A stretch of DNA of 64,000 nt from Actinomycetes bacterium (GTDB lineage: Bacteria; Actinomycetota; Actinomycetes; Actinomycetales; Dermatophilaceae). The DNA lies in contig JAEZWF010000015.1 in the NCBI GenBank assembly GCA_023420415.1, positions 93,374-157,373 of the forward strand, read 5' to 3'. Below are positions 1 to 15,451 of the stretch, piece after piece. The notes below the pieces were generated by a model. It was not told the origin of the DNA. It saw only the letters and a list, made by a program, of their open reading frames with translations, and ran no database searches. The position numbers and the translations under genes are program-made. Within the stretch, counting starts at the first letter, position 1. Every line of letters starts with the position of its first letter.

Positions 1-5465
<5,465 letters not shown>

Positions 5466-5497
5466 GAAGGGTCACCGTCCTTGGGGGTCAGGGCGTC

Positions 5498-5523
5498 GTG
5501 AACCCCCTGCGGAGGGGGCTCAC
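5498..5523 (-). promoter_or_regulatory. Hairpin in the gltB leader
   Basis: Ten-base arms (GTGAACCCCC and GGGGGCTCAC, one mismatch that can form a G-U pair) enclose a 6-base loop, about 35 bases upstream of the gltB start. It lies downstream of a candidate -10 (TATCCT on the minus strand near 5560). There is no U-tract, so it is not a classical terminator. It could affect leader folding or be fortuitous in this GC range. Confidence 0.35.
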
Positions 5524-5601
5524 CGGTCACGCGTGGACGGCCTTGGCCACGGCTGGAGGCAGGATAGCCCCCGGGTTCCCCATTCCGCTATGTGAGCCGA
5601 G

Positions 5602-6543
5602 TCATTCCGTATGCTGAGACCTGGCCTCGGGCGTCGCGGTCTCCTCGGCGGGTGGCCGGCTCTCCTCGCGGGGTGTGCTGCGGGGGGTGTGCGGGTAGCG
5701 GCGACACCACCAGATGATGGCCAGGCCCAGGACGAACACGACGATGCTGGTCCACACGTTGAGCCGCTGGCCGAGGATCAGCTCGGCGTCGTCCGTGCGC
5801 ATCCGCTCCACGACGACGCGCCCGATCGGGTAGCCGGCGACGTAGAGGCCGAGCACCTGACCGCGGTGCAGCCGGAAGCGTCGGTCGACCAGCACCAGCA
5901 CCAGCGCCAGCAGCAGCAGGAAGATCGACTCGTAGAGAAAGGTCGGCTGGTAGACGCCCTGCACCGTCGAGCTGGTGCCCTCACAGGTGACGGCCCTGCC
6001 GAGCGACTCGTCCCAGCAGTGGATCTGCAGACCCCACGGCAGGTCCGTCGGCCGGCCGTAGAGCTCGTTGTTGAACCAGTTGCCCCAGCGCCCGATCGCG
6101 TGCGCCACGGCCACGCCAGGCACCGCCGCGTCGGCGAAGTCCAGGAACGACACGCCTTGGCGCCGGGCCCCGATCCAGGCACCGAGGGCGCCCAGGGCGA
6201 TGGCGCCCCAGATGCCGAGGCCGCCCTGCCAGATGTAGAGCGCGTGGACCGGGTTGCCGTTCTCGCCCCAGTAGGGCTCCGGCGTGGTGATGACGTGGTA
6301 GATGCGCCCGCCCACGATCCCGAAGGGGACGGCCCAGGCCGAGATGTCGAGCGCCTTCTCCGGGGGGTAGCCGCGGTCGGCCAGGCGCCGGCTCGTGATC
6401 CAGACCGCGACCCCGATGCCCACGAGAATGCACAGGGCGTACGCACGCAGGGGGAACGGCCCCAGGTGCCACACCCCGGTCGTGGGGCTCGGGATCACGG
6501 CCGGGAGGCCCAGCGCCGAGGAGGTCACTGCATCTGATGTCAC
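5602..6543 (-). CDS. lgt: Prolipoprotein diacylglyceryl transferase
   Basis: Integral membrane enzyme that moves a diacylglyceryl group from phosphatidylglycerol to the lipobox cysteine of prelipoproteins. The Lgt signature HAIGRWGNWFNNELYG is present, with at least six hydrophobic segments. The C-terminal tail is hydrophilic and rich in proline and glutamate, as in many actinobacterial Lgt. GTG at 6543 overlaps the stop of the upstream DsbA-like gene (GTGA) and gives 313 aa; a second GTG 15 bases downstream is also possible. One likely substrate in this window is the lipoprotein gene at 48447-49385. Confidence 0.95.
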   Translation of the reverse strand: MTSDAVTSSALGLPAVIPSPTTGVWHLGPFPLRAYALCILVGIGVAVWITSRRLADRGYPPEKALDISAWAVPFGIVGGRIYHVITTPEPYWGENGNPVHALYIWQGGLGIWGAIALGALGAWIGARRQGVSFLDFADAAVPGVAVAHAIGRWGNWFNNELYGRPTDLPWGLQIHCWDESLGRAVTCEGTSSTVQGVYQPTFLYESIFLLLLALVLVLVDRRFRLHRGQVLGLYVAGYPIGRVVVERMRTDDAELILGQRLNVWTSIVVFVLGLAIIWWCRRYPHTPRSTPREESRPPAEETATPEARSQHTE

Positions 6544-7328
6544 TTCGTGGCGGCCTTGACCTGGTCGGCGAGGGTCTGCTGGGTCAGGCCCTGCAGGTTG
6601 ACGTCCTTGCCGTTCAGCCGGATCGTCGGGGTGCCCTGCACCTTGTCCTTCTCCGACTGGGCCTGCACCGACTCGACGTAGGCGTTGTAGGTGCGGTCGT
6701 CGTAGCACTTCTCCCAGATCGTCATGGCCGCACCGCTGATGCCCGCGGTCTTCGCGAACTGCTTCAGCTGGTCGTCGGTGTAGCCCGTGCCCTCCTGGGC
6801 GGGCTGGCCCTGGAAGACGGCGGTCTTGTACTGGAGGAACTTGTCCGCGTCAGCAGCGCAGGCGGCGGCGTTGGCGGCGCGGTTCGAGGAGTCGTTGCGC
6901 AGGTTCTTGTCGAGGAACGTCAGCGTGTGGGCGACGAGCTTGACCTGGTTCGCCTCGACCATGTCCTTGATCTGGATGCCGAAGATGGACTCGAACTGGC
7001 CGCAGACCGGGCACTGGAAGTCCTCGTAGAGGTCGAGCGTCGGCGCGCTCGCCGGGGCGTCGGGGTTGACGACGAGTCCCGCACCCATCGCACTGACGCC
7101 CTTGGGCAGGCTCCCGCCCTTGGCGGCGCTGGAACCGCCGCTCGCCGTGTCGTTGCCGGAGTCCTTGCCGCCGAAGGCGATCGCGCCGACGACGCCACCG
7201 ATGATGACGAGGACGGCCACGGCTGCCACCACGATCTTGGTGGTGGTGCCCCGGCGCTCCTGGGCCCGGGCTGCCTCGATCTTGGCCCTGCGGTCTGCCG
7301 CCTTGCGGTCGGCGTTGGCCTTGCTCAT
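6540..7328 (-). CDS. DsbA-like thioredoxin-fold membrane protein
   Basis: 262 aa. A charged N-terminus is followed by one transmembrane helix (about residues 30-52), then a low-complexity G/S linker, then an extracytoplasmic DsbA/thioredoxin_4 domain. The active site is FQCPVCGQFE near residue 105 (CPVC), and the cis-proline segment (GTPTIRLNG) lies near the C-terminus. It probably acts in disulfide formation or isomerisation of exported proteins. It sits between trpA and lgt and overlaps lgt by 4 bases. The substrate cannot be told from the sequence. Confidence 0.85.
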   Translation of the reverse strand: MSKANADRKAADRRAKIEAARAQERRGTTTKIVVAAVAVLVIIGGVVGAIAFGGKDSGNDTASGGSSAAKGGSLPKGVSAMGAGLVVNPDAPASAPTLDLYEDFQCPVCGQFESIFGIQIKDMVEANQVKLVAHTLTFLDKNLRNDSSNRAANAAACAADADKFLQYKTAVFQGQPAQEGTGYTDDQLKQFAKTAGISGAAMTIWEKCYDDRTYNAYVESVQAQSEKDKVQGTPTIRLNGKDVNLQGLTQQTLADQVKAATK

Positions 7329-7446
7329 GCGGTGTTCGTTCCTTTGCGTCAGGCGGCGGATCGGGTCGTGGGCACCGCTGCGCCGGCGGGGCCGCGGTGC
7401 TCCAGTGAGTACTGCGTCCGGGCTCGCCGGATGGTTCCCATCGGTC

Positions 7447-8270
7447 TCAGCGGCCCTGGCGGACGCCGTCGGCGAGCTCGGACACCAGGGAGCGCAGCGA
7501 GTCCAGGCCGGCCTCCTCGTCGGTCGCCTCGGTGAGGCGCCGCACGAGGGCGGACCCCACGATCACCCCGTCGGCGTATGCCGCGATCTCGGCTGCCTGC
7601 GCGCCTCCCGACACCCCGACGCCTACGCACACGGGCAGGTCGGTGACGGCCTTGGTGCGCTCGACGACCACCTGGGCGGCGTCGCCCATCGAGTCGCGGA
7701 CACCGGTCACGCCCATGTGCGACACGGCATACACGAAACCGCGGCACTGCCTCGTCACGGCCGCGAGCCGCTGGTCGGTGGAGCTCGGTGCGACCAGGAA
7801 GACCCGGTCGAGACCGCTCTCGTCGCTGGCCGTGATCCAGTCGGCGGCCTCGTCAGGGATGAGGTCCGGGGTGATGAGCCCCGCCCCGCCCGCCTCGGCG
7901 AGGTCACGGGCGAACTGCTGCGTGCCGTGGCGCAGCACGAGGTTCCAGTAGGTCATGACCAGCGGCGGTGCCCCCGCGTCGCGGACGGCGCGGGTGGCGG
8001 TGAAGACGTCACGGACGCGGACCCCGCGCTGGAGGGCCTGGTCCGCGGCATACGCGACGGTCGGGCCGTCCATGACGGGGTCGGAGTAGGGGATGCCGAC
8101 CTCGACGATGTCGGCGCCGGCCTCGACCATCGCCACCATGGCGCGCACCGAGCCCTCGACGGACGGGAACCCCACGGGCAGGTAGCAGACGAGGGCGGCG
8201 CGACCCTCCTCGCGGCAGCGGGCGAACACCGACTCGACGCCCCGTCCCGTGGTGACGTCGGCGTCGGCCG

Positions 8271-8274
<4 letters not shown>
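7447..8274 (-). CDS. trpA: Tryptophan synthase alpha chain
   Basis: 275 aa TIM barrel that cleaves indole-3-glycerol phosphate to indole and glyceraldehyde 3-phosphate. The signature EVGIPYSDPVMDGP carries the catalytic acidic residues (Glu of the V-G-I-P strand and the Asp that follows). The GTG start at 8274 overlaps the trpB stop (GTGA), so alpha and beta chains are coupled; this start fits the family N-terminus better than longer readings. Confidence 0.96.
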
Positions 8275-9534
<1,260 letters not shown>

Positions 9535-9542
<8 letters not shown>

Positions 9543-10332
9543 GGGTCACCGCGCCGACGCTGACGATGTCCTGCGCCGCGCGGCGCGGGTCCGCGCCCCG
9601 CACCAGGGCCTCACCGACGAGGACCGCGTCGGCGCCCTCGGAGTGGAACCGGGCGGCGTCGTCGGGGCCGGACACCCCGGACTCGGCCACCAGGACGACG
9701 CCGTCGGGCACGAGAGGGGCGAGCCGACCGAAGGTGTCCGGGTCGACGTCGAGGGTCTTGAGGTTGCGGGCGTTGACGCCGATGACGGTGGCGCCGGCGT
9801 CAACCGCACGACGGGTCTCCTCCTCGTCGTGCACCTCGACGAGCGGAGTCATCCCGAGCTCGCGGGCCAGGGCGTGCATCCGCTCCAGGGTGGGCTGCTC
9901 GAGGGAGGCGACGATGAGCAGGATGATGTCGGCGCCGTGGGCGCGTGCCTCGTGCAGCTGATAGTCGGTGACCATGAAGTCCTTGCGCAGCAAGGGAATC
10001 CGCACAGCGGCACGAACGGCGTCGAGGTCGTCGAGCGAACCGTTGAAGCGGCGCCGCTCGGTCAGGACGCTCACCGCGGTGGCGCCGCCCGCGGCATACT
10101 CGCCCGCCAGGGACGCGGGGTCGGCGATGTCGGCGAGGGCCCCCTTGCTGGGGCTGGACCGCTTGACCTCCGCGATGAGTGACAGGCCGGGCTGCCGGAG
10201 GGCGGCCTCGGCGTCCAGCGCCGGTGGCGCCGCGGCGGCGCGCTGGCTGATGACGTCGAACGGCACGGCGGACTCACGCACAGCGAGGTCCTCACGCACC
10301 CCCGCGACGATCTGCTCGAGGACGGTGCTCAT
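9535..10332 (-). CDS. trpC: Indole-3-glycerol phosphate synthase
   Basis: 265 aa, monofunctional IGPS barrel without a fused TrpF. The catalytic Lys is in EVKRSSPSKG (about residues 54-63), the second Lys in LLRKDF, and the Glu in LVEVHDEEE. The phosphate-binding VAESGV motif is also present. It is the first enzyme gene after two small membrane proteins in the trp operon and overlaps trpB by 8 bases. No trpD, trpF or trpG lies in the window. Confidence 0.96.
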
Positions 10333-10335
10333 GGA

Positions 10336-10593
10336 CTACTTGACGCCGACCTCGGGCCTGGCCGTGTCGGGGGCGTCCGGGCCGTCGTGGGCCACCGCGC
10401 CGTAGCCGGCCATGTTGAGCAGCTTCCAGGCCACGGCACCGATGACACAGATCACCGCCCCCACGACGAACCAGAAGACGCTGGGGAAGATCACGGCCAG
10501 CGACATGACCAGCGAGCCGAACAGGATGACGGCGACACCGGTCCAGGCGGCGACGCTGTGCCCGTGGTCTTCGTGGATGTCGTGCTCTGCCAT
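10336..10593 (-). CDS. HGxxPAAW-family small membrane protein
   Basis: 85 aa with two hydrophobic helices (about residues 18-37 and 40-58). The N-terminus reads MAEHDIHEDHGHSVAAW; HGHSVAAW is this protein's form of the HGxxPAAW motif of a small actinobacterial membrane family that is regularly encoded next to trpC. It sits 3 bases upstream of trpC. The function is unknown; conserved position suggests a link to tryptophan or chorismate metabolism at the membrane, but that is inference. Confidence 0.8.
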   Translation of the reverse strand: MAEHDIHEDHGHSVAAWTGVAVILFGSLVMSLAVIFPSVFWFVVGAVICVIGAVAWKLLNMAGYGAVAHDGPDAPDTARPEVGVK

Positions 10594-10641
10594 GGCGTGC
10601 CGGCTCCTGCTCGTGGTGGGTGGGACGTTGGGGCCATTGTG

Positions 10642-11301
10642 TCAGGTGCGGCCGGGGTCGTCGCGCACGGTCTCACCGGACGAAGGTTGGTCGGGCCCAG
10701 GCTGGTCGGGCGCGGTGTCCTCGGCGACCGTCGGGTCGTCGCCCTCGTCGAGCCGGTCCCAGTCCGAGCCCACGCGCTGGCCGCGCGGCCCCGTGGTCGT
10801 CGAGCCGGTTTCGTAGCGCGCGCCGAGCCCTTGCCACCGCGAGGCGCCGGCCAGGCCGCCGACCGCAGCCAGCAACAGCAGCACACAGGCGGCGAGCCCC
10901 AGCCATGGCCACACGGTGGCGCTGGCATGCGTCTCGACCGTGCCGGTGCGGCCCGCCTGCTTGGCGGCGACCCCACCGAGCAGGCCACTGGGGTCGCGCA
11001 GCACGCGCAGCACGGCATACCCCTCCGCGAGGACGGCCAGGGCGAGGAGGACCAGCGCGACGCGGCGCATGAGGGCACCACTGGTGGTGCTGGCGATGGC
11101 CGCCGCCGCGGCCACCAGCGCCACCCCGACCAGGCCGGCCGCGACCTCGGTGCCGGTCGCGGCGATGCGGCTCGCGCCGAGCACCGGGTCGTTGACGGTG
11201 CCACTGACCCAGGTCTGGCGGCCGCCCGCGATCAGGACGAGCGCGGCGAGGACCGCGACGATGACGACGAACGCCTTGCCGGTGGGACGCAGCCGGCTCA
11301 C
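10642..11301 (-). CDS. Trp biosynthesis-associated membrane protein
   Basis: 219 aa, matching the Trp_oprn_chp family in layout. It has an N-terminal helix (about residues 9-27), then WVSGTVNDPVLG in a short extracellular segment, a helix pair around residues 50-95 and a fourth helix near 130-150. The acidic, proline-rich cytoplasmic tail includes DPTVAEDTAPDQPG. Its start overlaps the trpE stop (ATGA). The biochemical role of the family is not established. Confidence 0.85.
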   Translation of the reverse strand: MSRLRPTGKAFVVIVAVLAALVLIAGGRQTWVSGTVNDPVLGASRIAATGTEVAAGLVGVALVAAAAAIASTTSGALMRRVALVLLALAVLAEGYAVLRVLRDPSGLLGGVAAKQAGRTGTVETHASATVWPWLGLAACVLLLLAAVGGLAGASRWQGLGARYETGSTTTGPRGQRVGSDWDRLDEGDDPTVAEDTAPDQPGPDQPSSGETVRDDPGRT

Positions 11302-12869
11302 TGGTCGGCCTCCTTCACGGTGCGCAGGGCGCGCGCGGTGGCGACAGCGCGCAGGGCGGCGGCGGCCTTGTTGACCGTCTCGTCGTACTCGTTCGTGGGC
11401 ACCGAGTCGGCGACGATGCCGGCGCCCGCCTGCACGTGGGCGGTGCCGTCCTTGATGACGGCGGTGCGGATCGCGATGGCCATGTCGAGGTCTCCGTGGA
11501 AGTCGAGGTAGCCGACGACCCCGCCGTAGACGCCGCGGCGGCTCGTCTCGTAGTGCTCGATGAGCTGGAGGGCGCGCGGCTTGGGTGCGCCGGACAGGGT
11601 GCCGGCGGGGAACGTCGCGCGCAGCACGTCGTATGCCGTGTTGCCGGGTGCGATGTCGCCGACCACCGTCGACTCGAGGTGGGTGACGTGGGAGTAGCGG
11701 CGGACGTTCATGAACTCGACGACGTCGACGGTGCCGGGCTCGCAGACCCGTTGCAGGTCGTTGCGGCCGAGGTCGACGAGCATGACGTGTTCGGAACGCT
11801 CCTTGGGGTCGGCGATGAGGTCCTCCTCCAGCATGAGGTCCTCCTCCGGAGACTTGCCCCGGGGCCGGGACCCGGCGATGGGGTGGGTGATGGCCCGACG
11901 ACCGGTGACCTTGACCAGCGCCTCGGGCGACGAACCGACCACGTCGAAGGTGTCCCCGTCCGGCGTGGGCAGGCGCAGCAGGTACATGTAGGGGCTGGGG
12001 TTGGTCGACCGGAGCGCGCGGTAGACGTCGAGCGCGTCCACCGGGCAGGGCGCTGAAAAGCGTTGCGAGAGAACGACTTGGAACACCTCACCCGAACGGA
12101 TGTCTTCCTTGGCGTCCTCGACCATCTGCTCGAACGCGTCGCGTGTGGTGTTGCTGGTGACCTCGTCGCGGGCCCGGCCGAAGGCGTCCTGGTCGACCGT
12201 GGCGACGGTGGAGTCCGCGGGCGCGGCGAGCTCACGGGTCATGCGGTCCAGCCGCTCCACCGCGTCGGCGTGGGCCTGCTCGACCCGCTCGTCCGTCGCG
12301 TCGTAGTTGATGGCGTTGGCGACCAGCAGCAGCGACCCGTCGGTGTGGTCGAGGACCGCGAGGTCGGTCGCCAGCACCATGGCGAGCTCGGGCAGGCCGA
12401 GGTCGTCAGGGTTGGTGTCGTCGACGCGCTCCCAGCGCCGCACGGCGTCATAGGTGATCGCCCCGACCATGCCGCCGGTGAGTGGCGGCAGGCCCGGCAC
12501 CGGCTCGGTGGCCAGCACGTTCACGGTGTCGCGCAGCGCCTCGAGGGGGTCGCCGCTGCCCGGCACCCCGACCGGCGGCTCACCGACCCAGTGCGTCTGG
12601 CCGTCGCGCTCGGTGAGGGTGGCCCGGCTGGCGGCGCCGATGATGGAGTACCGCGACCACACTCCCCCGTGCTCGGCCGACTCGAGCAGGAACGTGCCGG
12701 GCGCGTCCTGGGCGAGCTTGCGGTAGACCGACAGGGGCGTCTCCGCGTCCGCCATCAGCCGTCGCACGACGGGGATGACCCGCCGGTCGCGCGCGAGCTC
12801 GGCGAAGGTCGGCAGGTCGGGCCAGGTGGCACCCGGGGTGAGGTCGGGCGAGACGTCACTGGCCGGCAT
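11298..12869 (-). CDS. trpE: Anthranilate synthase component I
   Basis: 523 aa chorismate-utilising enzyme that makes anthranilate with ammonia from TrpG, encoded elsewhere. The feedback motif LLESA near residue 60 suggests tryptophan inhibition. The chorismate-binding core contains PSPYMYLLRL, GSSPEALVKV, HPIAGSRPRG and FPAGTLSGAPKPRA. The start overlaps the 3' end of hisI by 14 bases. No leader peptide or attenuator is visible; the gene appears to be read from hisI. Confidence 0.96.
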   Translation of the reverse strand: MPASDVSPDLTPGATWPDLPTFAELARDRRVIPVVRRLMADAETPLSVYRKLAQDAPGTFLLESAEHGGVWSRYSIIGAASRATLTERDGQTHWVGEPPVGVPGSGDPLEALRDTVNVLATEPVPGLPPLTGGMVGAITYDAVRRWERVDDTNPDDLGLPELAMVLATDLAVLDHTDGSLLLVANAINYDATDERVEQAHADAVERLDRMTRELAAPADSTVATVDQDAFGRARDEVTSNTTRDAFEQMVEDAKEDIRSGEVFQVVLSQRFSAPCPVDALDVYRALRSTNPSPYMYLLRLPTPDGDTFDVVGSSPEALVKVTGRRAITHPIAGSRPRGKSPEEDLMLEEDLIADPKERSEHVMLVDLGRNDLQRVCEPGTVDVVEFMNVRRYSHVTHLESTVVGDIAPGNTAYDVLRATFPAGTLSGAPKPRALQLIEHYETSRRGVYGGVVGYLDFHGDLDMAIAIRTAVIKDGTAHVQAGAGIVADSVPTNEYDETVNKAAAALRAVATARALRTVKEADQ

Positions 12870-13233
12870 ACGGGACCGCCTCGAGGTCTCGACCGTCGAA
12901 GCAGGTGCGCGTGCCGGTGTGGCAGGCGGGCCCGGTCTGGTCGACGCGCACGAGCAGTGCGTCGCCGTCGCAGTCGAGCACCACGGACTTCACGTGCTGC
13001 ACGTTGCCGCTGGTGTCGCCCTTGCGCCAGTACTCCCCGCGGCTGCGCGACCAGTAGGTCACCCGGCCCTCGGTCAGGGTGCGGCGCAACGCCTCGTCGT
13101 CCATCCAGCCGAGCATCAGCACCTCACCGGTGTCGTGCTGCTGCACGATGGCGGCGACGAGGCCATGGTCGTCGCGCTTGAGGCGCGCGGCGATGGCTGG
13201 GTCGAGGGGGGCGGGCGAGGTCACCCGCCCCAT
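12856..13233 (-). CDS. hisI: Phosphoribosyl-AMP cyclohydrolase
   Basis: 125 aa zinc/magnesium enzyme for the third step of histidine synthesis. Metal ligands are visible in LDCDGDALL and in CHTGTRTCF, and the substrate motif YWSRSRGEYWRKGDTSGN is intact. It is monofunctional; the HisE pyrophosphatase is separate at 28609-28872. It is the first gene of the hisI-trp run and overlaps trpE by 14 bases. Start ATG at 13233. Confidence 0.96.
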   Translation of the reverse strand: MGRVTSPAPLDPAIAARLKRDDHGLVAAIVQQHDTGEVLMLGWMDDEALRRTLTEGRVTYWSRSRGEYWRKGDTSGNVQHVKSVVLDCDGDALLVRVDQTGPACHTGTRTCFDGRDLEAVPYAGQ

Positions 13234-13294
13234 TGTGCCGGGTGGGTCCGGTCCGTATGCCGCGTGGTCACCATGCCGCCCCCTCCACCCTGGC

Positions 13295-13355
13295 CTTCAT
13301 GTCCCGCAACATGCCGTCGGATCTGACTTTTGACGGCATGTTGCGGGACATGAAG
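13295..13355. repeat. Perfect 24-bp inverted repeat
   Basis: Arms 13295-13318 and 13332-13355 are exact reverse complements over 24 bases and flank a 13-base loop. The core of the arms is TGTCCCGCAACATGCC. It lies 14 bases beyond the stop of the VOC gene and about 60 bases upstream of hisI. There is no U-tract on either strand. It may terminate VOC transcription, but the arms are much longer than an ordinary terminator, so a dispersed palindromic element is possible. Confidence 0.85.
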
Positions 13356-13368
13356 CGGACGGGGAGGC

Positions 13369-13803
13369 TCAGTCGAGGCAGAACTCGTTGCCCTCGACGT
13401 CCTGCATGACCAGGCACGACTCGTTCTCCTCGTCGGCCAGCATCAGCCGGATCCGTGTGGCCCCCAGGGGTTCGAGCCGGTCGGCCTCGGCCTCCAGTGC
13501 CGCCACCCGCTCCTCGCCGGTGAGGCCGGTGCCGACCCGGACGTCGAGGTGCACGCGGTTCTTCACGGTCTTGGGTTCGGGAACGCGCTGGAAGAACAGC
13601 CGCGGCCCGACGCCGTCCGGGTCCTGGCAGGCCCAGGCCGAGCCCCGGCTCTCGGCCGGGAGCGAGGCCTCGAAGTCGTCCCAGCTGTCGAACCCCGACG
13701 GGACCGGCGGGTCGACGTAGCCGAGGACCTGCTTCCAGAACTCCGCCACCCTGCGGGGTTCCGCACAGTCGAAGGTCACCTGAACCGTCCGCACGCTCGC
13801 CAT
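13369..13803 (-). CDS. VOC-superfamily (glyoxalase-like) protein
   Basis: 144 aa made of two beta-alpha-beta-beta-beta halves. The N-terminal half contains VQVTFDCAEPRRVAEFWKQVLGY and the C-terminal half ends MQDVEGNEFCLD; both segments are typical of Glyoxalase_6 proteins. The C-terminal Glu of the metal site is present. The substrate is unknown; relatives include bleomycin-resistance and glyoxalase-type proteins. The start codon has no Shine-Dalgarno, but a TAGGCT element lies 7 bases upstream, so the mRNA is probably leaderless. Confidence 0.8.
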   Translation of the reverse strand: MASVRTVQVTFDCAEPRRVAEFWKQVLGYVDPPVPSGFDSWDDFEASLPAESRGSAWACQDPDGVGPRLFFQRVPEPKTVKNRVHLDVRVGTGLTGEERVAALEAEADRLEPLGATRIRLMLADEENESCLVMQDVEGNEFCLD

Positions 13804-13867
13804 GCCCGAGAGCCTACGGGTCCCGCGTCATGCGGATCCGGTGGGCGCGTCAACAGTCCCGACGCCC

Positions 13868-13893
13868 GTTTCGCGCACGCTGCGCACGGGTAC
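13868..13893 (+). promoter_or_regulatory. SigB-like promoter of the D/R-rich membrane protein gene
   Basis: GTTT at 13868-13871 and GGGTAC at 13888-13893 are separated by 16 bases. This matches the actinobacterial general-stress sigma (SigB/SigF/SigH) pattern GTTT-N14-17-GGGTAN. The leader to the ATG at 13958 would be about 55-60 bases. A second GGGTAC lies about 25 bases downstream. Assignment is by pattern only. Confidence 0.4.
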
Positions 13894-13957
13894 CAGCAGG
13901 CACGGTGCGCCGGGTACATCGACCCGCCGCGCCGTGCCCAGGAGTGAGGAGCACACC

Positions 13958-14902
13958 ATGCCCAGCCTTCGACGCAACCACGACCACGACGGTGACGAGC
14001 GCGGCTACGACAACCGCGACTACGACGAGCGCGGCTACGACGAGCGCGGCGTCACGGACGACCGGACGCGTGCCGGGGTCCGCGATGACGCGCGTGACAG
14101 CCGCGGCTACGACGACCGCACCCGCGCCGACGGCATGCGCACTGACAGGGACGATCGGCACGACGGTGTGCGAGACGACCAGCGAGACGCCCAGCGAGAC
14201 GGGCGCCACCGGGGCGACGACGCGGCATACGCCGAGGACGGGCGCCCGCGGCGCGGTGATGTCCGTGACGGCGACGCCCGCGACGAGCGGTTGGTGACAC
14301 CCGCGGACTCACGCGCCTACGCCGCACCCGCCCACCGGCTCGACGCCGAGGAGGAGCGGTTCGGCGGGATCAAGATGGGCTCGGCGTTCTTCGGGTGGCT
14401 GACCGCGACCGGGATGGCCGTGATCCTGACGGCGGCGCTGGCTGCGGCCGGGACCGCGGTGGGGCTCGGGACGAACACCGACCCCGAGCAGGCCGTCAAC
14501 CAGGCGACCGACCAGCCCGGGACGGTCGGCATCGTCGGCGCCATCGCGCTCGCCGTGATCGTGTTCGTCGCCTACTACTGCGGCGGGTACGTCGCCGGGC
14601 GGATGGCGCGGTTCAACGGGGCGAAGCAGGGCCTGGCCGTGTGGCTGTGGGCCCTGCTCGTGGCGGTCGTCATCGGTGTCGTCGGTGCCGTCGCCGGCAA
14701 CGAGTACGACCTGCTGGGACAGCTGAACAGCTACCCGCGGCTGCCGCTGAGCACCTCACAGCTGACGACGGCCGGTGTCGTGGCACTCGTGCTGGCCGCG
14801 GTCATCAGCCTGCTCGGCGCCATCGCTGGCGGCGCGGCGGGAATGCGGTTCCACCGCCGCGTCGACCGCACGGTCCTCGACGAAGACGTCGTCGAGCGCT
14901 GA
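13958..14902 (+). CDS. D/R-rich N-terminus plus four-helix membrane protein
   Basis: 314 aa, not matched to a named family with confidence. Residues 1 to about 125 are extremely hydrophilic and built from loose repeats of RGYDxR, RDD and ERGYDERG, so probably disordered. Four hydrophobic helices follow: about 145-170, 190-210, 225-245 and 270-295. GAIAGGAAGMRFHRRVD lies near the C-terminus. The ATG at 13958 has GAGGAG 6 bases upstream and is preferred over earlier in-frame starts. A SigB-like promoter upstream suggests a stress role (inference). Confidence 0.75.
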   Translation: MPSLRRNHDHDGDERGYDNRDYDERGYDERGVTDDRTRAGVRDDARDSRGYDDRTRADGMRTDRDDRHDGVRDDQRDAQRDGRHRGDDAAYAEDGRPRRGDVRDGDARDERLVTPADSRAYAAPAHRLDAEEERFGGIKMGSAFFGWLTATGMAVILTAALAAAGTAVGLGTNTDPEQAVNQATDQPGTVGIVGAIALAVIVFVAYYCGGYVAGRMARFNGAKQGLAVWLWALLVAVVIGVVGAVAGNEYDLLGQLNSYPRLPLSTSQLTTAGVVALVLAAVISLLGAIAGGAAGMRFHRRVDRTVLDEDVVER

Positions 14903-14948
14903 CCGCGGTCGCCCAGTCGGCCCGGCAGAGTGCGGGCATGATGGTGGC

Positions 14949-15374
14949 ATGGGACTGCTGAGGCTGCTGCTCAACGTCATCTGGCTGGTGTTCGGCGGGA
15001 TCTGGCTCGCCCTGGGCTATGCCCTGGCGGGGGTGGTGTGCTGCATCCTCATCGTGACGATCCCGTGGGGCATCGCGTCGTTCCGCATCGCCGGATACGT
15101 GCTGTGGCCGTTCGGCCGCACCGTCGTCAGCAAGCCGACGGCCGGAGTCGGGTCGCTCCTCGGCAACATCATCTGGATCGTCGTCGCGGGCATCTGGCTG
15201 GTGATCGCCCACGTCCTGACCGCCCTGGCCCAGGCCGTGACGATCATCGGCATCCCGCTGGCCATCGCGAACCTCAAGGTCATCCCGGTCACGCTGGCCC
15301 CGCTGGGCAAGGAGATCGTCCCGACGGACCGTCCGTTCGTGACGGCCTACGGTCGAGGGGTCGCGGCGCGCTGA
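14949..15374 (+). CDS. YccF-family inner membrane protein
   Basis: 141 aa with two tandem YccF (DUF307) halves. The first is LLLNVIWLVFGGIWLALGY and the second is LLGNIIWIVVAGIWLVIAH, each followed by the hallmark TIPWGIASFRIAGYVLWPFGR or its counterpart TIIGIPLAIANLKVIPVTLAPLGK. Four transmembrane segments are predicted by eye. Function is unknown in the family. The start at 14949 is chosen because the preceding CATGAT element lies 6 bases upstream and no Shine-Dalgarno is seen. Confidence 0.85.
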   Translation: MGLLRLLLNVIWLVFGGIWLALGYALAGVVCCILIVTIPWGIASFRIAGYVLWPFGRTVVSKPTAGVGSLLGNIIWIVVAGIWLVIAHVLTALAQAVTIIGIPLAIANLKVIPVTLAPLGKEIVPTDRPFVTAYGRGVAAR

Positions 15375-15451
15375 CCACCGGCTCGGTCTTCAGCGCGTCG
15401 CGACTCCTCGACGGGCGTTGTGGCGTCGCGGCGCCGTGACAGGGTGACCCC

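Noticed and set aside
5498..5523. GlnR or AmtR site in the gltB leader
   Set aside because: The hairpin does not match either consensus; kept only as an uncharacterised hairpin.
10336..12869. trpD/trpF/trpG hidden in the trp operon
   Set aside because: All frames between hisI and trpC are explained by trpE, the Trp membrane protein and the HGxxPAAW protein.
12856..13233. HisI-HisE fusion
   Set aside because: The protein ends at 125 aa after the zinc motif; hisE is separate at 28609-28872.
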